Of a stretch of 64,000 bases of DNA, positions 55,126 to 63,830 are shown piece by piece (position 1 is the first letter of the stretch; every line of letters starts with the position of its first letter). The notes beneath the pieces are model-generated. The model made no database searches and was not told where the DNA came from. It was given only the letters and a program-made list of their open reading frames with translations. The position numbers and the translations under genes are program-made. The DNA is from RFSX01 sp964567435 (GTDB lineage: Bacteria > Bacteroidota > Bacteroidia > Chitinophagales > Saprospiraceae), in assembly GCA_964567435.1 (NCBI GenBank), contig CAZMMQ010000010.1:24233-88232 (forward strand), written 5' to 3'.

Positions 55126-56316
55126 ATCTATAATATCCTTTAGATAGGGTAGAGTCGGGTTATATTCTTGTCTGGTAGAAATAGCGATTGACTGAGCAGA
55201 TTTTATGGCTTCATTAGATTTAGCTATATCTCCTTTTTTGTAATATAGCAAAGAGAGTAAATCATATCTCCAGAATGTACCATCTTCCTTAATGGTAGAT
55301 TTGACGGATCTTATAAGTTCTCGATAGTCTATCCTCCTTCTAGAGTTTGAGATAAGTAACCTGATTGCTGAGGCATACAATACATTTTCATCTGTGGTCT
55401 CTGGATAGTCTTTAAGTAGTTTGACAGAATAACTTACAGATGGGCCTCTTCCCCATAACAAGTATTTAATTTTGACAAAATTCTCTAATTTATCAGCACC
55501 TTTTATGCGATGCTTTCGGAACCACTTTGTTACGGGTTTATAATCAAATTTTGCACGTCCTCGACTATCAGTTTTTAGAGAATTGATAAAGACATGGAAA
55601 GCTATGTTCTCTTTGATACTTATACTGTCAAAAACTTCAAAGAACTTAAAATGATATTTAGATATAAATTTCAGGTAATCTTTATCTAATTGAAAATGGT
55701 CTTTAATCAGTGTCATACTCTCTAGATCTCTCCAATCTGTGTCTTTTCTTTCAAGATATTTTCTTGCCAGATTCATGGCTGCATAATCATCGCGATACAG
55801 TTTGATGGAGTCTATTGTAGCTAGGATATTATTTTTCGATGTTCTATGCAGAATGGTATCAAGTGATTGCCTTAGATATCTGCTGTTTGACTTTGTTCTT
55901 TCTATAAACTCGAGTAGTTGATCAGGATCTTTTTTCCCTCTTCCACGAATAATTACGGTGCCTTCCTGGTCCAAGACCAAGGTAGTTGGAAATATATGAA
56001 TGTCATATTCTTGTACAAATTGCTTCTTTTTGCTGCCATTGATGGCAACTGCTTCATAATCATTTGATATGGCATTGATGACATCAGGATGGATAAATGT
56101 TGAGTCTAACATTTTCATACTTGGGATCGACCAAGTTGTATAGACATATGCAAATACAGGCTTATTAGAGCTTTTAGCAGCACGCTTAGCTTTAGTTAGG
56201 TGGCTATGCTTATCTAGGACTTTAGGCAAGTCTTGTGTATACGCAGAAAATATGGTAAGAAAAAATAGAGTCAAGCAAGATATAATGACTCTCCAACCGA
56301 CTATATTTTTATGCAT
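55117..56316 (-). CDS. Secreted thioredoxin-fold protein lacking the CxxC motif
   Basis: The ATG at 56316 opens a signal peptide (MHKNIVGWRVIISCLTLFFLTIFSAYTQ), giving 399 residues; an ATG 4 codons earlier is possible. Residues about 45-155 form a thioredoxin fold of the DUF255/thioredoxin_7 kind: KPVFAYVYTTWSIPSMKMLD, EAVAINGSKKKQFVQEY, and the cis-proline strand IFPTTLVLDQEGTVI. The usual WCxPCK is WSIPSMK, so both cysteines are serine and dithiol chemistry is lost. The remaining 240 residues are helical and unrecognised. A binding or chaperone role is inferred. The start is preceded by a 230-bp gap from the response regulator gene. Confidence 0.8.
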   Translation of the reverse strand: MHKNIVGWRVIISCLTLFFLTIFSAYTQDLPKVLDKHSHLTKAKRAAKSSNKPVFAYVYTTWSIPSMKMLDSTFIHPDVINAISNDYEAVAINGSKKKQFVQEYDIHIFPTTLVLDQEGTVIIRGRGKKDPDQLLEFIERTKSNSRYLRQSLDTILHRTSKNNILATIDSIKLYRDDYAAMNLARKYLERKDTDWRDLESMTLIKDHFQLDKDYLKFISKYHFKFFEVFDSISIKENIAFHVFINSLKTDSRGRAKFDYKPVTKWFRKHRIKGADKLENFVKIKYLLWGRGPSVSYSVKLLKDYPETTDENVLYASAIRLLISNSRRRIDYRELIRSVKSTIKEDGTFWRYDLLSLLYYKKGDIAKSNEAIKSAQSIAISTRQEYNPTLPYLKDIIDSF

Positions 56317-56547
56317 AATAGTTAACATAGCGATGCCCCTTAAAAAGAGGTAATATCGCTAAACTAATGTAATTTGAGGAATAGATTGCATAATGGAAAG
56401 ATCAATCTACAATGTAATAAGTGGCTAGCACTACAAATATCACTTAAATGTTCATCGAGGTCATAGAGTTACCCTCCTGAATATGCTAAACGTGTCATTA
56501 TAATGGCTGGCCGTGTAGAATTTCATGAAGGTTGGAATATTAAGCGC

Positions 56548-57258
56548 TTATTCGGTGGTGATGAAAGTGCTAAATCTTTGATTAAAGTCCTTTTTTCGGC
56601 GATTAGCAATTGGAATTTCAGCACCATTTATCAAAGTAGCTACCGAAGACCGTCCATCCTTAACTGATCTAATGCCACCAAGATTTAAGATATAAGAGCG
56701 GTGGCTTCTTACGAACAAGTCAGAAGGCAGTATTTCCTCAAAATAGGTAAGACTTTTACCTGATATTATGCGGTTGCCATTAGTCTTGTGAACAAAAGTA
56801 TAACTGTTATCACTAATAAGATAAAGGATGTCTTTGACGTCTATTATCCAAGAGTCATTACTATCAGTAACAAGTATTGTTTTGGGCTTGCTTTCATCAG
56901 TCTTGCCCAAATTCTTCTTAGCTCTTTTAACAACCGTACTGAGCTCATCTAGGTCTATAGGCTTGACTAAGTAGCCAAATGCATGGTTATTGGCAGCTTT
57001 AATGGCATATTCGCTGTATCCAGTCGCAAAACAAGTTAAGAATGATGCGGATTGGAATCTTTGTAATAAATCAAACCCATTTTGACCATTCAGTTGTATG
57101 TCCAAGAAGACAAGATCTGGTTGGAATATATTGATAATTTCTTCTGCCTCATTCAGGTCTGCTGCAGTTTCCACTTTTGAGACATCGCAGTATTCCTTCA
57201 ATAGCGTGTAGAGGAGCTCTCTACTGTTTTGTTCATCATCGACTACGACTACTTTCAT
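56548..57258 (-). CDS. LytTR-family response regulator
   Basis: This 236-residue regulator has an N-terminal receiver with acidic pocket VVDDEQNS (D7, D8), phosphoacceptor D53 in LVFLDIQLNG, and lysine in YLVKPIDLDEL (about 102). The C-terminal LytTR DNA-binding domain (about 135-232) has DILYLISDNSYTFVH and FVRSHRSYILNLGGIRSV. Target genes are not known; LytTR sites cannot be spotted with confidence here. It lies 4 bases downstream of its histidine kinase gene, so the two form a two-component system. Confidence 0.93.
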   Translation of the reverse strand: MKVVVVDDEQNSRELLYTLLKEYCDVSKVETAADLNEAEEIINIFQPDLVFLDIQLNGQNGFDLLQRFQSASFLTCFATGYSEYAIKAANNHAFGYLVKPIDLDELSTVVKRAKKNLGKTDESKPKTILVTDSNDSWIIDVKDILYLISDNSYTFVHKTNGNRIISGKSLTYFEEILPSDLFVRSHRSYILNLGGIRSVKDGRSSVATLINGAEIPIANRRKKDFNQRFSTFITTE

Positions 57259-57262
57259 AAGA

Positions 57263-60256
57263 CTAGTTTAGAATGGGTAGTTTGAGATTAACTTGTGTGC
57301 CCGTATTTGATTGTCCATTCCTATTTTTAATTTTCAACCAACCATTCTTTGAATTGAACTCATTGATGATGGCTATTCTATCATTGATAATTCCAGTAGA
57401 GGATATTCTGTTAGGATTAGCTGTTGGTTGGTTAGATAGTCCTTTGCCGTTGTCCAGCACCTCTACGAAAATATAGTCTTCTGATTTTGAGAATTTAATA
57501 TCAATAATTCCTTGTTTTTCTATATCTATGAAGCCATGTTTGAGACAGTTTTCGACAAGAGGCTGGATGACTAATGAGGGAATTTGTGTGCTTTGATCAA
57601 TGTCTTCTGCAATATCAATATTGTATTCAAATAGATTACCGAATCTGACAGTCTCTAATTGTAGATAATTATTAAGAAAGTTGACTTCTGTAGCTATATC
57701 AATATTTTCAAGTTTTGAAAACTCAAGGCTGCTTCTCATTAGTTTGCCAAACCTTGATAATAAGTAGTTAGCTTTTATAGGATTATTTTGGAAAATAAAA
57801 TTTTGAATTGAATTGAGTGTATTATATATAAAATGAGGATTCATTTGATTCCTGAGTGTATTTAACTCAGCAGCTTTTGCTTTGAGTTCAGCTCGTTGGA
57901 TAGCCTGTTGGTTTTGAATTTTTGAGTTATTATTATTGACCCACATTCTTGCCAAAAGATAGGCAACTAAGACAAAGAGTATTGACATCAAAACTATGAA
58001 CCATAGTGTCTGTGAGAAATGAGGACGGATATGGATTGGAATTGATAGCATATTATTGCTCCATTCGTTGTTATTGTTCTTTACAGAAAGTAACCAATCA
58101 TATTTTCCATGATCAAGATTTGTAAATATGGCTTGTCTGCTTCTTGTCTCCACCCAATTGGTGTCTTTTTCATTTCCTACTAATGCATATTTGTAATCAA
58201 TTGCATAAGCAGGTCTGCTGTAGTCTAATGATGAATAAGATATTTTGATATCATTTTCATCATAATTTAGAATTAACTCGGTTGGACTTTTTGATTGACC
58301 ATTGACTTCTATATCTCTTATATATAAAGGGACTGTATTGTTAGCTAACCCTAAGTCATCGTAGTTAAAGTAATTAAATCCCTCTTCTGTTAGAACCCAA
58401 ATTTCATTATTCCACTCTACAACATCAATGATATAATTACTGGAAAGTCCTTGAGAAGTAGATATCAATCCAGATACCTCCCATTTTGAAATATTGTTTC
58501 TTTCCACAACATTAAGGCCATAATTTGTTCCCACCCAAATACGATTATTACTGTCAATATGTATGTCGTTTACTAGGTTAGAAATAAGACCATCAGAAGC
58601 GTCTATTGTGTCTAGCTGCTTTGTGATAGCATCCATCAAAATCAACCCACTTCCGATTGTTCCAAAGTAGATAAATTCATCATCCTCTAATACCTTATGG
58701 ACCCTTGTGTCAATTATGGGTGAAATTATTTCATTCTCTAAATCAATAATTGCATAAGTCTTAGAATTACTGCAAATTATTATTGTTCCTTCATTTGTTA
58801 AATGAAGACAGTCAAAGGAACTTGCTAACGTTTTTGAGATTTCTTCTAAAGGATAGCTAAATTCTTTACTAGCATCATGTCTATACAATGTCTTGGTTCC
58901 ACTTAGAAAAGACCCATCTCTCAGTTTTAAGACTTGTTTGTGTGGAGGAAAATGATATCTATTATCTATCTCTTTTATTCGGTAGTTATTAAAATATTCA
59001 ACACCTTTTGATCTTTTACTTGTCATTCCTTTCCATTGGCTCTTAGAAAATAGTAATGGGTTATAAGAATATTCATTATTACTTTTTAGATATTTTATTT
59101 CTCCAAGATTACAGGTGTATAGCATAGAATCTTCTACAATTAGACTAGGATGGAACAGGGCGGATTGCATCTTTGGCGTTGTAAATATGTTCTTTCGAAA
59201 TTTATCAAATATGCGAATACCTCCAGAGTTCCTGCTGGTTACAATTAAGTTGCCTTCGTGAGTAAATAATTTCCTAGGATTATATTTTGCTGCGACAAGT
59301 TGATGAGACTTTATAGCAGAAGAGGTCACTTTATATATGCCATTATTTTGTGTACTAATCCACAATTGATTGTAATTGTCTTTTTTGATACTTGTCGTTA
59401 GATGTTCACTAAGTAGATTATAATTAATCAATCCATCTGACTCAAAGTCATATTCTAGGATTCCATTTTCAGTACATAACATGAGCCTATTATCGATTAT
59501 AGCTGTTTCGATAATTCTACTTTTTGAATTGATTCGTTTAATTTCATTATCATTAATTAGTTCGAAATAATTCCTAGTATCTAGAATAAAATTTGGAAAT
59601 GGAACTACGACACTATAGCCATTTATTTCTTGGTTTGCATAATACTTTTGTTCCAGGATATTGTAGCTAATTTGCGCTTTCTTGTCTATTAAATATGTGT
59701 CACCTAAGGGTTCCATGTCAAGCTGCTCATAAGATATATGTTTGAATTCTCCTTCTTGTAGATTTAGTTTAAGTATGTAATTAGGGTAACCGTTAAGTAA
59801 ATCTTTTGTGATAGCATAATATAGATCTGGTTTTTGAGGTAAGATATGTTCTATCCACCATCCTTTACTCGATGTTAGAAGGCTATCATTGAAAGTCGGT
59901 TGAATAAATTCAGTGCCGTCATAGTAAGCTATAGTTCCATTATAACCAGTAAACCATAAGATAGAATCGATTTTAATTATTTCAAAATTTGTATTGTCTG
60001 ATAGACCATCAGACATATTATAGGAGGTAAAATTATATCCATCATATGAAGCGACACCTCTATCCGTAGTTAGCCACATAAGACCCCTGTGGTCAAACTC
60101 TATATCATAGACCTCTGGGCTTGGCAATCCTTCTGGGATACTATAGTTAGTAAGAATTTGTGCGGAGCCATTGAAAGATAACAGTGTACATACCAAGAAC
60201 CAAAGGCTCTTAATTATTGGTGTATACCATTGATATTCAGTGTTATAGTGAATCAA
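57263..60256 (-). CDS. Two-component propeller sensor histidine kinase (LytS type)
   Basis: The 997-residue kinase has a signal peptide (about 14-32), then some twelve or more two-component regulator propeller repeats (about 35-640; LPSPEVYDIEFDHRGLMWLTTDRGVASYDG, NDIHIDSNNRIWVGTNYGLN), a Y_Y_Y domain (about 665-740), one transmembrane helix (about 750-770), and a cytoplasmic His_kinase domain with the phospho-histidine in NQMNPHFIYNTLNS (H808) followed by an HATPase with VIQPLVENCLKHGF and VEVLDNGKGLS. Such periplasmic propellers sense external ligands such as glycans. It is the partner of the LytTR regulator just downstream. The gene is divergent from tRNA-Arg. Confidence 0.92.
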   Translation of the reverse strand: MIHYNTEYQWYTPIIKSLWFLVCTLLSFNGSAQILTNYSIPEGLPSPEVYDIEFDHRGLMWLTTDRGVASYDGYNFTSYNMSDGLSDNTNFEIIKIDSILWFTGYNGTIAYYDGTEFIQPTFNDSLLTSSKGWWIEHILPQKPDLYYAITKDLLNGYPNYILKLNLQEGEFKHISYEQLDMEPLGDTYLIDKKAQISYNILEQKYYANQEINGYSVVVPFPNFILDTRNYFELINDNEIKRINSKSRIIETAIIDNRLMLCTENGILEYDFESDGLINYNLLSEHLTTSIKKDNYNQLWISTQNNGIYKVTSSAIKSHQLVAAKYNPRKLFTHEGNLIVTSRNSGGIRIFDKFRKNIFTTPKMQSALFHPSLIVEDSMLYTCNLGEIKYLKSNNEYSYNPLLFSKSQWKGMTSKRSKGVEYFNNYRIKEIDNRYHFPPHKQVLKLRDGSFLSGTKTLYRHDASKEFSYPLEEISKTLASSFDCLHLTNEGTIIICSNSKTYAIIDLENEIISPIIDTRVHKVLEDDEFIYFGTIGSGLILMDAITKQLDTIDASDGLISNLVNDIHIDSNNRIWVGTNYGLNVVERNNISKWEVSGLISTSQGLSSNYIIDVVEWNNEIWVLTEEGFNYFNYDDLGLANNTVPLYIRDIEVNGQSKSPTELILNYDENDIKISYSSLDYSRPAYAIDYKYALVGNEKDTNWVETRSRQAIFTNLDHGKYDWLLSVKNNNNEWSNNMLSIPIHIRPHFSQTLWFIVLMSILFVLVAYLLARMWVNNNNSKIQNQQAIQRAELKAKAAELNTLRNQMNPHFIYNTLNSIQNFIFQNNPIKANYLLSRFGKLMRSSLEFSKLENIDIATEVNFLNNYLQLETVRFGNLFEYNIDIAEDIDQSTQIPSLVIQPLVENCLKHGFIDIEKQGIIDIKFSKSEDYIFVEVLDNGKGLSNQPTANPNRISSTGIINDRIAIINEFNSKNGWLKIKNRNGQSNTGTQVNLKLPILN

Positions 60257-60329
60257 ATTGTGAAATAATAAAGAAATATGAACATAGATATAGAAACTCT
60301 GTCTAAAAATATGGAATTTTAACCTCAGA

Positions 60330-60403
60330 GGCCCCGTAGTTCAACTGGATAGAATATCAGATTTCGGCTCTGAGGGTTGGGGGTTCGAATCCTCCCGGGG
60401 TCA
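60330..60403 (+). tRNA. tRNA-Arg (anticodon TCG)
   Basis: A 74-base cloverleaf. Acceptor GGCCCCG/CGGGGTC (one G-T pair), D-stem GTTC/GAAT, anticodon stem TCAGA/TCTGA around the loop TTTCGGC with anticodon TCG (34-36, reading CGN), variable GGGTT, T-stem GGGGG/CCTCC with loop TTCGAAT, discriminator A. The CCA is not encoded. A hairpin resembling a terminator follows at once. Confidence 0.93.
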
Positions 60404-60746
60404 CGAAGATACCACATAACATGCTTATAACCAACATATTATGTGGTATTTCTTATTTGTGGTACAACTATGGGTAAAACAAATTCTTGTATTCTCTTAT
60501 TTGGAAACCGCAGTGAAATGTTAGAGAGTAAAGCTCTTCTTGTCCAACTATTTTTGAAACTATAAAAATAGCATGATCATTTTCTGATCCTAGTTATCTA
60601 TATGCAAATGGGTTTATCGGAGGTACTATCGAATTGATAAAAGAACAGAAACTAGAAAGAGATAGGACAGATATCAAAAAGCTTCCTCCAAGCTTGGAGC
60701 GATAATGTAACAATCGTAAATTACCCATGTCATTAGGGAATATGTC
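60404..60746. other. Post-tRNA spacer with hairpin and a possible gene remnant
   Basis: A hairpin, ATACCACATAA/TTATGTGGTAT (60409-60449), follows tRNA-Arg, but with only a weak T-rich tail, so it may be the tRNA terminator. Further on, a short open frame reads SFSDPSYLYANGFIGG and IELIKEQKLERDRTD without a start codon, which may be the relic of a lost gene. A palindrome CCAAGCTTGG is near 60695. No intact gene is supported. Confidence 0.35.
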
Positions 60747-61580
60747 CTACACCTTCTGCACTTCAAAATATAAGAGGCAGTGGTCGGAGAATGTATCAAT
60801 CCATTGCTTTTTCTTCTGATCGGTTTCTTGGTCTATCCATCCTCTTACAGACACTTCACTTCCATTGAGATTTTTGAATTTTAGATGGTCGGCTGCAATT
60901 ACATGGTCAAGATTACTGCCAGGGCTATACTTTTTGCTCCCATTCCACCATGTGAGTTCATTGCTCTTTGAAGGTCTTCTCATATTCTTATAAGTGCATC
61001 GTCTATCAAGTTCTGCAATTTCCTTCTCTGCACTGATGTCATTTCCTTTGTATGGATAATCAAAGCCCATAGTATTCAAATCGCCCAAGAACATGTAATT
61101 AGCTTTGCCATTTTTTGTTGCTTTATCTAAGCTCTTTCTAAATTCTAAAGACCTTTTTAGCATATCATCACGAAGTCCAAATCCTTTTGGGTCTTGCATG
61201 GACTTCAAGTGAAGAAAGAGCAAAGGATAGTATTCTCCATCAATTAGAGGTGTGACAAGTACCCCTGGTCTGAGGGTTGTCTGTCCTGACTTGAAGGTCA
61301 GTTTTTGAGTAGTAAATGCTGTAATTTTCTTTTTCACTCCAATCAGTATCTCCTGCATTTGTGGACCTTCAGTGATGTGGAAATGATAGTCTGGCATACA
61401 TTCGAGTATATCTCGAAAGACATACTTTCCTACAACTTCATATATAGCTATAATATCTGCTTTTTGACTCGCTAGGTATTCTATTATAGGTTTTACTGCC
61501 TTCTTAGGTTTTTTTGTCGAATTTTTTAGTGCTCCAAAATGTTCTATGTTCCATGATGCTACGGAGAATGCTTTTGCCAT
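60747..61580 (-). CDS. Endonuclease/exonuclease/phosphatase family protein
   Basis: This 277-residue protein has the EEP (DNase I-like) fold: the N-terminal VASWNIEHFG (Asn and Glu metal ligands, about 8-17), GDLNTMGFD (about 162) and the C-terminal SDHCLLYFEV (catalytic Asp-His). There is no signal peptide, so it acts in the cytoplasm. The substrate (DNA, phospholipid or nucleotide) is not clear. It is an isolated gene in the accessory-like region after tRNA-Arg. Confidence 0.85.
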   Translation of the reverse strand: MAKAFSVASWNIEHFGALKNSTKKPKKAVKPIIEYLASQKADIIAIYEVVGKYVFRDILECMPDYHFHITEGPQMQEILIGVKKKITAFTTQKLTFKSGQTTLRPGVLVTPLIDGEYYPLLFLHLKSMQDPKGFGLRDDMLKRSLEFRKSLDKATKNGKANYMFLGDLNTMGFDYPYKGNDISAEKEIAELDRRCTYKNMRRPSKSNELTWWNGSKKYSPGSNLDHVIAADHLKFKNLNGSEVSVRGWIDQETDQKKKQWIDTFSDHCLLYFEVQKV

Positions 61581-61713
61581 AATTCATTATTAATTGAGGC
61601 TTTGTAATGTCAACTTTAACAGGTGATTACATATTACGAATAAATGTAATATATTTGAATTTTGCATATATATCACTATAACCAGTCTGAGTTTGTTCCT
61701 TTAAACTCACAAT

Positions 61714-62139
61714 ATGAATTTAGCTCAAATTGACTCTTCCATTCAAGTCAATCAAAAATCAAAATTACTTAAAACTACTGCCAGCTATTTAACAACTAAA
61801 CATTATGATAATCTGAATCACAAAGTGGAACATTTTATCTTAGTTTTAATTGGTGAAGCTGATGAAATTATTAATTCCTATCACCTAAACACAGGTACTA
61901 AAAATCGTTTATCTGTAGATTTGAGGGAGTTAGTAACTAAATGCCTGTTAAATGATTGCCATAGGATCATAGTTTCACATAATCATCCTTCTGGAAATCA
62001 TCAACCTTCTAAGCAAGATTTATATTTAAATGACTGTCTAACTGAGGTAGGTATTCGACTAAGAATAACCCTTTTAGATCATTTAATATATGCCAACAAA
62101 CACTTTTATTCAATTAAGGGACAAAACTTTATTGACTGA
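61714..62139 (+). CDS. RadC-like JAB-domain protein
   Basis: The 141-residue protein is the stand-alone JAB (MPN+) domain of RadC. The JAMM zinc motif is intact: SHNHPSGNHQPSKQD (about 88-102) with the H-x-H pair, serine and aspartate in place, then ITLLDHLIYA. RadC proteins lack a proven role in recombination repair; in accessory DNA they are often found with mobile elements. The N-terminal helix-hairpin-helix part of full RadC is absent. It is on the strand opposite to two further RadC-like genes nearby. Confidence 0.87.
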   Translation: MNLAQIDSSIQVNQKSKLLKTTASYLTTKHYDNLNHKVEHFILVLIGEADEIINSYHLNTGTKNRLSVDLRELVTKCLLNDCHRIIVSHNHPSGNHQPSKQDLYLNDCLTEVGIRLRITLLDHLIYANKHFYSIKGQNFID

Positions 62140-62145
62140 TATTAA

Positions 62146-62478
62146 TCAGTCAATTTTTTTTTCGACTTTCTCTCCACTTGGTTCCGCAATGCCAATAATA
62201 CTAGGATCATGAGATATTACATCTATTGCTTCTTGTTTTTTGCGCTTCAAATCTAGTCCTACCTTTCTTTCATAAAATGGTAAGTAATAAGAAGCAGATA
62301 TTTTTGATAAGTAGATTACAACAAATATTGAAGGAAACAAAATCCGTAGGTCTGTGATAATGTAAACTAGAAGTAATTGCACAATGGTCATATACAATAC
62401 AAAGAATATAGATAATACTCCAATGTACTTTTCATAATATCTCTCTAACTGCTCACAAGTTTTCTTATTTGTATCCAT
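62146..62478 (-). CDS. Small membrane protein, 110 residues, unknown
   Basis: Two adjacent hydrophobic segments (about 17-38 and 43-64) separated by a short loop, preceded by a polar cytoplasmic N-terminus and followed by a charged tail that ends in KID. No known family. It begins 1 base after the stop of the 53-residue membrane gene upstream on the same strand, so the two are surely cotranscribed. Convergent with the RadC-like gene, 6 bases apart. Confidence 0.6.
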   Translation of the reverse strand: MDTNKKTCEQLERYYEKYIGVLSIFFVLYMTIVQLLLVYIITDLRILFPSIFVVIYLSKISASYYLPFYERKVGLDLKRKKQEAIDVISHDPSIIGIAEPSGEKVEKKID

Positions 62479-62479
62479 A

Positions 62480-62641
62480 CTACTTTATAAATAAAATGGC
62501 ATTAAAGCAGGCTACAACCGTAGCAAGCAACTTTCCTAAAAATGAAACTTCTATCTTTTCTTTATTTACAATAAATGGTTCTATTAAATAGACCAAACAC
62601 AATAGAATTACCACTATTTTTAAGCAAATGTATAAGTCCAT
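62480..62641 (-). CDS. Tiny membrane protein, 53 residues
   Basis: A 53-codon ORF (ATG at 62641, TAG at 62480) reads MDLYICLKIVVILLCLVYLI and then EPFIVNKEKIEVSFLGKLLATVVACFNAILFIK in effect: two hydrophobic helices, residues about 3-22 and 36-52, joined by a charged loop. The stop lies one base before the start of the 110-residue membrane protein gene. The clean helical pattern and tight spacing support a real gene. The function is unknown. Confidence 0.6.
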   Translation of the reverse strand: MDLYICLKIVVILLCLVYLIEPFIVNKEKIEVSFLGKLLATVVACFNAILFIK

Positions 62642-62789
62642 GAAGCTTTATTTTTTATAAATATATAATTAATTTATATATATAACTACTTGTTATATGA
62701 ATAGATTTCATTTTAATAGAAAAATGCGTATTTCTACGCATATTGGTAAGAAACTCAAATAAATCTTGTTCTCAGACTATCAAATTTTC

Positions 62790-62816
62790 AAAAACCCACA
62801 TTGAAACACTGCGGGT
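62790..62816 (-). terminator. Rho-independent terminator after the degenerate RadC gene
   Basis: On the minus strand ACCCGCA pairs with TGTGGGT (plus-strand 62794-62800 and 62810-62816), followed by a run of T. It is very similar in form to the terminator after the next RadC gene. Confidence 0.8.
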
Positions 62817-62824
62817 CTATCTAC

Positions 62825-63325
62825 TCAATCAGCTATCAAGTAAGCACCCTTATTTACAATTGCATAAGCGTACAAAGGGATGCTTAGCAATAGTCCAATG
62901 GCTCTCAGCTTCTTAATCAGATTCACCTCTTCTAAATCAGGCTTTTTTAATCCTTTTTTGCAGTTGCGACAGACTATGAAGCTACTGAGACCTAGATTTA
63001 ATGCTGTCTGAATAATCTGCCTGTGGTCTACCAGTCTTGTACCATGTGCTCCTTTATCAAATGCATGATAGGATGTGATACAATTGTTGTGATCTAGGTA
63101 AAAGACGAGATAGCTTTCTAGTAGTGCTAAGGATGTGGGATTCCATATCCTAACAACTACTTTGTGTATGTCATCTGGATGTGAGATGCTTACTCTCTTG
63201 TGAGGAGTAGTATCAATACTTAGAATAGATTTATGAATTTCATACAATACGTATTTGGTTAGTCTTCGGTGTTTACTTGGGTTTAGCTTTTTGGTCTTAT
63301 GTGGTGTAGGGTTGGAAGAATGCAA
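62825..63325 (-). CDS. RadC-like JAB protein that has lost its metal ligands
   Basis: This 166-residue protein aligns without gaps to the neighbouring intact RadC-like protein over the JAB core. The JAMM segment HNHPSG has become RNCKKG, the later aspartate is glutamate, and DHV has become YAY, so no zinc site remains. A basic N-terminal extension of about 45 residues (HKTKKLNPSKHRRLTKY) is also seen. The frame is intact, so it is an inactive, retained paralogue rather than a pseudogene, or an early-stage one. A role as a partner or regulator is a guess. Confidence 0.75.
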   Translation of the reverse strand: MHSSNPTPHKTKKLNPSKHRRLTKYVLYEIHKSILSIDTTPHKRVSISHPDDIHKVVVRIWNPTSLALLESYLVFYLDHNNCITSYHAFDKGAHGTRLVDHRQIIQTALNLGLSSFIVCRNCKKGLKKPDLEEVNLIKKLRAIGLLLSIPLYAYAIVNKGAYLIAD

Positions 63326-63330
63326 AGGGT

Positions 63331-63355
63331 AAAAACCCCACAGAAAACTGCAGGG
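63331..63355 (-). terminator. Rho-independent terminator after the intact RadC-like gene
   Basis: On the minus strand CCCTGCAG pairs with CTGTGGGG around TTTT (plus-strand 63336-63343 and 63348-63355), then five T. It separates the intact RadC-like gene from the degenerate one. Confidence 0.8.
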
Positions 63356-63361
63356 CCTATA

Positions 63362-63814
63362 CTACAACATCCCCTCATCCAAAAAGCTATAATAGCTGTT
63401 GTTCGCAGAGACGATAACGTGATCTAATAGTTTGATCTCAAGGAACTCTCCGGCTTGCTTGATCTTCTTCGTAAGTTTCAAATCTTCTGAAGAAGGTTTC
63501 ATGTTCCCACTGGGGTGATTGTGAGAAACAATGATACTTGAAGCTGAGAGTGCTAATGCGACACTAAACATGAGGCGGCTATCCACCACTGTGCCGCAGT
63601 TACTTCCGCGTCCTAGGACACGATAGCCGATAATGCCATTCTTCCTGTCCAAAAAAAGGCAAATGAATTCTTCTAGTAATTGTATGGTGTCCTGATTCCA
63701 AATTTCTTTTAGGACATCATTGACACAAAGACTACTACAAATCTTCCTTCGTTCAGAGACTTTAGTAGGATGATAGGATACCTGAATTACAGGTAAGTTA
63801 GATGTAGGTTGCAT
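63362..63814 (-). CDS. RadC-like JAB-domain protein
   Basis: A 150-residue stand-alone RadC JAB domain with the JAMM motif intact: SSIIVSHNHPSGNMKPSSED (about 93-112) and LEIKLLDHVIVSANNSYYSF. The N-terminus has the usual RadC strand LFLDRKNGIIGYRVLGRG. It is the paralogue of the degenerate neighbour downstream. These proteins often accompany integrative or phage-like DNA. Confidence 0.88.
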   Translation of the reverse strand: MQPTSNLPVIQVSYHPTKVSERRKICSSLCVNDVLKEIWNQDTIQLLEEFICLFLDRKNGIIGYRVLGRGSNCGTVVDSRLMFSVALALSASSIIVSHNHPSGNMKPSSEDLKLTKKIKQAGEFLEIKLLDHVIVSANNSYYSFLDEGML

Positions 63815-63830
63815 AATACAACGGGTTTAG

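Noticed and set aside
60470..60565. Short ORF of 31 codons (MGKTNSCILLFGN...) after tRNA-Arg
   Set aside because: It is too short, has no homology I recognise and no clear translation signal; it could be part of a relic but is not called as a gene.
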